DNA of 11,475 bases from an uncultured Lachnospiraceae bacterium (GTDB lineage Bacteria; Bacillota_A; Clostridia; Lachnospirales; Lachnospiraceae): contig CADBME010000366.1 in assembly GCA_902795715.1 (NCBI GenBank), positions 1 to 11,475 of the forward strand, read 5' to 3'. Below, one piece after another: positions 7,108 to 11,475 of the stretch (its first letter is position 1; every line of letters begins with the position of its first letter). Made by a program: the position numbers and the translations under genes. The notes under the pieces were generated by a model. The model worked only from the letters and a program-made list of their open reading frames with translations. It was not told where the DNA came from and made no database searches.

Positions 7108-8282
7108 CACTGCAGGGTATAAGCCCGGATGATACCTTCAGGAACAATACTCTTTACAAAAGCGCTCTCCCGGGCCAGATTGGCGGCCTCTTTTTTGGAG
7201 GAGGGCAGGAGCAGGGCTCCTTCTGTCTTTTCTTCGGGAAGAGCGAGTTTCCTTTGGATTCCGGATAAACCGGCATGGATCAGAAGGGCATAGATCAGAT
7301 AGGGATTGCTTCCCGCGTCCGGAGAACGAATTTCGGCTCTTGTCAGCCCCCGGAAGGTTTCGATGTACATGAGCTCCGAATCCTCCGCGCTTGACCAGTT
7401 AACCCGGTCCGGGGCACTGCTGTTCCCCAATCTTTGATAGGAAGCATCTGTCGGATTCAAAAAAATCGTTATGTCCCTGATCTTTTCGATGATGCCCGCT
7501 GCTGCATATCTGGCAAGGTCATTTCCCTCCCGGTCCTCAGCATAGAGATTGATGTGATAGCCATTTCCAGGCATCTCAGGAAGGGGAAGGGGCGAAAAAT
7601 CGGCCACCAGTCCGTAGCGGTCGGCGATGGTGCGGACCACCATCCGGAAAGTGGTCATCTGGTCTGCTGCCTTTAATGGCCTGGCATAATGGAAATCTAT
7701 TTCATTCTGCCCAGGCCCTTTTTCATGGTGCGACCTCTCCGGAGTCAGTCCCATGCTTTCGATGGTCAGTGTGATCTCTCTCCTCACATTCTCACATCGG
7801 TCTTCAGGCGCGATGTCCATATAGCCCGCCTGATCATAAGGAATCTTTGTGGGATTTCCCTCATCATCCTTCCGGAAGAGATAGAATTCAGACTCTGTTC
7901 CAAAGCGGAAGCTGATTCCCTCTTCCTCTGCTTTCCGGACAGCTTTCTTGAGAATATTTCTTGTGTCTGCCTGGCATTCCTCTCCATCAGCGGTAAATAC
8001 ATCACAGAAAACCCGGAGTACTTTACCGCTGTCGGGTCTCCATGGGAGAATGGCAAGAGTATCCGTGTCCGGCCTCAAATAAAGAGATGCATCAGGACAC
8101 TTCTCATAGCCGGCAATCTGGCGAATGCTTACGGCTGCCCCTTCAGAAAATGCCTTCTTAAGCTCCCTGGGCATCACGGAAATATTTTTTTGAATTCCGT
8201 AGGCATCGCGAAAAGCCAGACGGATGAATTTCACATCCTCTTCCTCGATATATTCCATCACCTCATCATATGTATATTCCAT
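7107..8282 (-). CDS. glutamine synthetase family protein, divergent active site
   Basis: The 391-residue protein has both GS domains: a beta-grasp N-domain (about 14-100) and the catalytic domain (about 106-391). Metal-ligand motifs are conserved: E130 and E132 in GTESEF, E187 and E194 in HHEKGPGQNEID, H243 in GNGYHINL, and E317 with R315 and R319 in TRAEIRSPD. Aligned by eye to classical GSI, several substrate residues are not. The ammonium-site Asp of FDGSS falls in VSIRQIAG (S52), the flap Glu of GYEAP falls in GNSSAP (Ser), and the two arginines of NRSxxIRIP fall at D301 and Y306. The C-terminus is about 50 residues shorter than B. subtilis GlnA. It may be a gamma-glutamyl ligase for another amine, or a regulatory paralogue, rather than the cell's main GS. 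AGGAGGG eight bases upstream supports the ATG at 8282. It lies 84 bp after carB and is coupled to the ANTAR gene. Confidence 0.88.
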   Translation of the reverse strand: MEYTYDEVMEYIEEEDVKFIRLAFRDAYGIQKNISVMPRELKKAFSEGAAVSIRQIAGYEKCPDASLYLRPDTDTLAILPWRPDSGKVLRVFCDVFTADGEECQADTRNILKKAVRKAEEEGISFRFGTESEFYLFRKDDEGNPTKIPYDQAGYMDIAPEDRCENVRREITLTIESMGLTPERSHHEKGPGQNEIDFHYARPLKAADQMTTFRMVVRTIADRYGLVADFSPLPLPEMPGNGYHINLYAEDREGNDLARYAAAGIIEKIRDITIFLNPTDASYQRLGNSSAPDRVNWSSAEDSELMYIETFRGLTRAEIRSPDAGSNPYLIYALLIHAGLSGIQRKLALPEEKTEGALLLPSSKKEAANLARESAFVKSIVPEGIIRAYTLQ

Positions 8283-8304
8283 TCACTCTTCCCTCCTGTT
8301 TCGG

Positions 8305-8341
8305 CCGCTGCCCTTAAGCGGGCCTGGTCTGTTCGGACCAG
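8305..8341 (-). promoter_or_regulatory. tandem hairpins in the carB/GS-like spacer, possible leader RNA structure
   Basis: On the transcribed - strand, CTGGTC/GACCAG encloses the six-base loop CGAACA (8324-8341). Two bases later CCGCT/AGCGG encloses the seven-base loop TAAGGGC (8305-8321). Neither is followed by a T run, so they are not intrinsic terminators. They lie just upstream of the GS-like ribosome binding site. ANTAR targets are paired hexaloop hairpins, but these loops lack the expected A1 and G4 bases, so a link to the downstream ANTAR protein is only a possibility. Confidence 0.35.
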
Positions 8342-8366
8342 CCCTCCCGAACCCGGATCCATTCTT

Positions 8367-11300
8367 TCAGATCACAGAGATCCGCGGCGATATGTCTTCC
8401 AGGACATCCAGCAGGATTCCTGCCGTATCCAGAGATGTAAACATAGTCACACCGTTCATAATAGCACATTTGCGAATCTCCACGCCATCCTTATAGTGAA
8501 TTCCGGACAGAATTGCCCTTGTATTGATAATATAACTCACATACCCTGCACGGATAGACTGAAGTATCTCGTCACTTCCTTCACTGACTTTCCCCCGGAT
8601 TCTGGTCCTTATACCATGCTCCTTCAAAAATTCACCTGTGCCGGCCGTAGCTTCTATGTTAAAACCGAGTTCATAGAATCTCTGAACCAGGGGAAGAGCC
8701 TCTTCCTTATCTTCATCCGCCAGAGTAACCAGCACCGTACCGTATTCCTTCACCTTGACTCCGGAAGCCTGAAGGGCCTTGTAGAGAGCCCTCTTCAAAC
8801 TTTTATCATAGCCGATCGCCTCCCCGGTCGACTTCATTTCCGGGGATAGATAGGCATCCATTCCATTGAGTTTCTCAAAGGAAAATGCCGGTGCTTTCAC
8901 ATACCAGAATTCCTTTTCATCTACCCTGCATCCCGCCAGTCCCTGTTCTTTCAGACTGATTCCGAGCATCACCTTCGTCGCAATGTCGACTAGAGGAATT
9001 CCCGTGGATTTTGACAGGAAAGGAACACTTCTTGATGCTCTGGGATTGACCTCGATCACATACACATTTTCATTGCGGTCTACGATAAACTGGATATTGT
9101 ATAAACCGACGATGCCCAGACCCAGGCCCAGCTTTTCTGAATATTCCCGGATGATCCTCTTAACCTTATCCGATATGGAATAAGGGGGATAGACACTGAT
9201 GCTGTCACCGGAATGAACACCGGTACGCTCGACCAGTTCCATAATTCCGGGCAAAAAAACGGCTTTTCCGTCACAGACAGCATCGATTTCCACTTCTTTG
9301 CCCACAATGTATTTGTCAACAAGAACCGGTCGATCCTTATCCACAGCTACTGCACTCTCCAGATATTTTGTGAGCATTCCGCGGTTGGCCACAATTTCCA
9401 TGGCCCGGCCTCCCAGTACAAAGGAAGGTCTTACCAGCACCGGATAGCCGATCCGGTCCGCTGCCTGGATACCATCTTCAATGTTTGTCACAGCCATGCC
9501 TTCCGGATGAGGAATCTGGAGACTGCGGATCAGATGGTCAAAAGCATCTCTGTCCTCAGCTTTAAAAATCGCTTCCGGAGAAGTCCCGATAATCCTGACA
9601 CCGCACTCTTTGAGCGGGCCGGCCAGATTTACAGCCGTCTGTCCGCCCAGGGAGGTTATAAGGCCCAAAGGCTTCTCCAGATGGATGATATTCATGATAT
9701 CCTCCACGGTAAGCGGCTCAAAATACAGCTTATCCGCTGTGGTATAGTCCGTGGATACAGTTTCCGGATTGTTGTTGATCACAATAGCCTCGTATCCGGT
9801 CTCACGGATCGTCTTTATGGCATGCACTGTGGAATAATCAAATTCCACTCCCTGTCCGATCCGGATGGGTCCCGATCCCAGAACAATAATCTTTTGATTA
9901 TCCGACACCGGGGATTCATTCTCTTCTTCATAGGTGGAATAAAAGTAAGGCACATAGCTCTCGAATTCACCGGCGCAGGTGTCTATCATTTTATAAACCG
10001 GAAAAATGTCGTATTCTTCCCTCAGTTTTCTGATGTGAGCTTCCCTGTCCCGGGTCAGTTCCGCGATGTAGGAGTCGGAGAAGCCCATCCGTTTTGCTTC
10101 ATAAAGAAGTTCTCTATTCAGAACAGCTCCTTCCAGTTTTTTTTCATAATCTACAATCCTCTGGATAGTATCCAGAAAGAACATATCGATTCCGGTTCTG
10201 CTGTAGATAGCCTGTTTATCCGCACCCAGCCAGAGAAGCTCGGAAATAGCATAAATCCGGTCATCGGTTCCCTCTTCAATATAGGAAAGGAGCTTTTCCA
10301 CCGATTCTTTTCGTCCTTCTTCTCCGACCCTGCCGGAAAGATTCTTTATATCGAACTTTTCCAGATGAATATGATTCTTTCCGTCTTCCAGGGAACGGAT
10401 TGCCTTCAGAAGGCTTTCTTCCATGGTCCGTCCCACAGCCATGGTTTCTCCGGTCGCTTTCATCTGTGTAGAGAGGACGTTGGAAGCCAGAGTAAACTTG
10501 TCAAAAGGAAATCTGGGCATCTTTGTCACCACATAGTCCGGCGCCGGTTCAAAGCTTGCCGGAGTGTTGGCCAGAGGAATCTCGTCGAGATTCATTCCCA
10601 CTGCAATCTTTGCCGAAACTCTGGCTATGGGATATCCGGTAGCTTTGGAAGCTAAGGCAGATGACCTTGAGACCCGGGGGTTTACTTCAATCACATAGTA
10701 ATTAAAGGACTCCGGATCCAGGGCAAACTGGACATTACAGCCCCCTTTCACCCTGAGGGCCCGGATAATCTTCAGCGCACTGTTTCTCAACATATGATAT
10801 TCTTTGTTGGTCAGCGTCTGGCTGGGTGCCACAACGATAGAGTCCCCGGTATGTATGCCCACCGGGTCCAGATTTTCCATATTGCAAATGGTAATGGCTG
10901 TATCCCTGGCATCCCGAATCACTTCATATTCAATCTCCTTGAATCCTTTGATGCTCTTTTCCACAAGAACCTGATCAACCGGGGAGAGGGATAGAGCCGT
11001 TTTCATCCTGTCCTTCATCTGACCTGGATTTGAGGCAAATCCCCCTCCCGTCCCCCCCAGGGTGAAAGCCGGCCTGAGAATGACCGGATATCCGATCCGG
11101 TCTGCTGCCAGGAATCCCTCTTCCACTGAATTGGCAATTTCTGAAGGCACGACCGGTTCACCCAATTTTTCACAGAGTTCCTTGAACTCTTCTCTGTCTT
11201 CTGCCCTTCGGATGCTCTCCACATCCGTTCCCAGAAGTTCAATCTCACATTCATCAAGGACTCCTTTTTCATAAAGCTGAAGAGAAAGATTCAGGCCTGT

Positions 11301-11475
11301 CTGGCCGCCGATTCCCGGAAGGATGGCATCCGGCCTTTCGTAGCGGCAGATTCTGGCCATATATTGGAGGGTCAGAGGTTCCATATACACCTTGTCGGCT
11401 ATGGCATGATCTGTCATGATCGTGGCAGGATTGGAATTGGCCAGAATCACTTCATAACCTTCTTCCTTCAGGGCA
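8367..11475 (-). CDS. carB: carbamoyl-phosphate synthase large chain, N-terminus outside the window
   Basis: With the CarA glutaminase subunit, this enzyme makes carbamoyl phosphate from glutamine-derived ammonia, bicarbonate and two ATP for pyrimidine and arginine synthesis. The 1035 visible residues match CarB from ALKEEGYEV onward; about 25-35 N-terminal residues lie beyond the window edge. The first synthetase unit has NSNPATIMTD, GIGGQTGLNL, the ATP-grasp loop FTLGGTGGG and IEVNPRVSRSSALASK. An oligomerisation region follows. The second unit repeats the pattern with GSGPIRIGQGVEFDY, NNNPETVSTD, SLGGQTAVNL, FVLGGRAMEIV and IEVNPRASRSVPFLSK. The C-terminal MGS-like allosteric domain (roughly the last 125 residues) keeps ATAGTGEFL, RGKVSEG and INTRA, which carry the Thr, Lys and Asn-Thr positions that bind UMP/IMP. 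Nucleotide control is therefore likely. No frameshift is seen. carA should lie just upstream, outside the window. The next gene, GS-like, starts 84 bp downstream. Confidence 0.97.
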   Translation of the reverse strand, partial: ALKEEGYEVILANSNPATIMTDHAIADKVYMEPLTLQYMARICRYERPDAILPGIGGQTGLNLSLQLYEKGVLDECEIELLGTDVESIRRAEDREEFKELCEKLGEPVVPSEIANSVEEGFLAADRIGYPVILRPAFTLGGTGGGFASNPGQMKDRMKTALSLSPVDQVLVEKSIKGFKEIEYEVIRDARDTAITICNMENLDPVGIHTGDSIVVAPSQTLTNKEYHMLRNSALKIIRALRVKGGCNVQFALDPESFNYYVIEVNPRVSRSSALASKATGYPIARVSAKIAVGMNLDEIPLANTPASFEPAPDYVVTKMPRFPFDKFTLASNVLSTQMKATGETMAVGRTMEESLLKAIRSLEDGKNHIHLEKFDIKNLSGRVGEEGRKESVEKLLSYIEEGTDDRIYAISELLWLGADKQAIYSRTGIDMFFLDTIQRIVDYEKKLEGAVLNRELLYEAKRMGFSDSYIAELTRDREAHIRKLREEYDIFPVYKMIDTCAGEFESYVPYFYSTYEEENESPVSDNQKIIVLGSGPIRIGQGVEFDYSTVHAIKTIRETGYEAIVINNNPETVSTDYTTADKLYFEPLTVEDIMNIIHLEKPLGLITSLGGQTAVNLAGPLKECGVRIIGTSPEAIFKAEDRDAFDHLIRSLQIPHPEGMAVTNIEDGIQAADRIGYPVLVRPSFVLGGRAMEIVANRGMLTKYLESAVAVDKDRPVLVDKYIVGKEVEIDAVCDGKAVFLPGIMELVERTGVHSGDSISVYPPYSISDKVKRIIREYSEKLGLGLGIVGLYNIQFIVDRNENVYVIEVNPRASRSVPFLSKSTGIPLVDIATKVMLGISLKEQGLAGCRVDEKEFWYVKAPAFSFEKLNGMDAYLSPEMKSTGEAIGYDKSLKRALYKALQASGVKVKEYGTVLVTLADEDKEEALPLVQRFYELGFNIEATAGTGEFLKEHGIRTRIRGKVSEGSDEILQSIRAGYVSYIINTRAILSGIHYKDGVEIRKCAIMNGVTMFTSLDTAGILLDVLEDISPRISVI

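Noticed and set aside
7689..8849. A 386-codon + strand frame spanning the carB/GS-like junction.
   Set aside because: It runs antisense through the end of carB and the start of the GS-like gene, both clearly real; the translation is low-complexity and matches nothing known to me.
9213..10655. A 480-codon open frame on the + strand, opposite carB.
   Set aside because: It lies wholly antisense to a well-conserved carB, has no ribosome binding site that I can see and no recognisable domain; long antisense frames are common opposite large biased genes.
11448..11450. A GTG that could be read as the carB start.
   Set aside because: The frame stays open to the window edge, and the residues before it (ALKEEGYE) match the CarB N-terminal region, so this codon is an internal valine.

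Overview
The window looks like a chromosomal segment of a clostridial Firmicute, most likely Lachnospiraceae or a close relative. This rests on protein character and on strong AGGAGG-type ribosome binding sites; genus cannot be assigned from sequence alone. Overall base composition looks near 50% GC. No rRNA, tRNA, CRISPR array, insertion sequence or phage structural gene is visible. The window is nearly all coding, and both edges cut genes.

Left block (1-2510, + strand): the 3' part of an MtaD/Ssn-type amidohydrolase (5-methylthioadenosine/S-adenosylhomocysteine deaminase) is followed by a short, archaeal/Thermotoga-type S-adenosylhomocysteine hydrolase and a strong intrinsic terminator. Together they form a SAM by-product recycling unit. 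Convergent to it is trpS (tryptophanyl-tRNA synthetase, - strand), with its own extended -10 promoter.

Middle (3621-4346): a 268-bp space upstream of the trpS start carries divergent promoters and a perfect inverted repeat. It leads into a lone 132-residue gene, the oddest gene here. Its protein has the layout of a serine-recombinase N-terminal catalytic domain, but the catalytic serine and most catalytic arginines are replaced and there is no DNA-binding part. A hairpin terminator follows.

Right block (4366-11475, all - strand): transcription runs from carB (carbamoyl-phosphate synthase large chain, N-terminus outside the window) to a glutamine-synthetase-like protein, an ANTAR-type RNA-binding antitermination regulator with a pseudo-receiver, a 2Fe-2S/ASKHA protein of the RACE type (reductive activator of corrinoid proteins), and a small HD-domain phosphohydrolase. 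Spacing from the GS-like gene onward is tight, and the ANTAR ribosome binding site overlaps the GS-like stop codon. The GS-like protein keeps its metal ligands but lacks residues aligned with the ammonium site and with two substrate/phosphate arginines of classical GS. Its substrate may therefore not be ammonia.

The best candidates for something undescribed are the GS-like/ANTAR/RACE/HD cluster as a unit and the catalytically dead stand-alone resolvase-like protein. The remaining genes are ordinary housekeeping genes.
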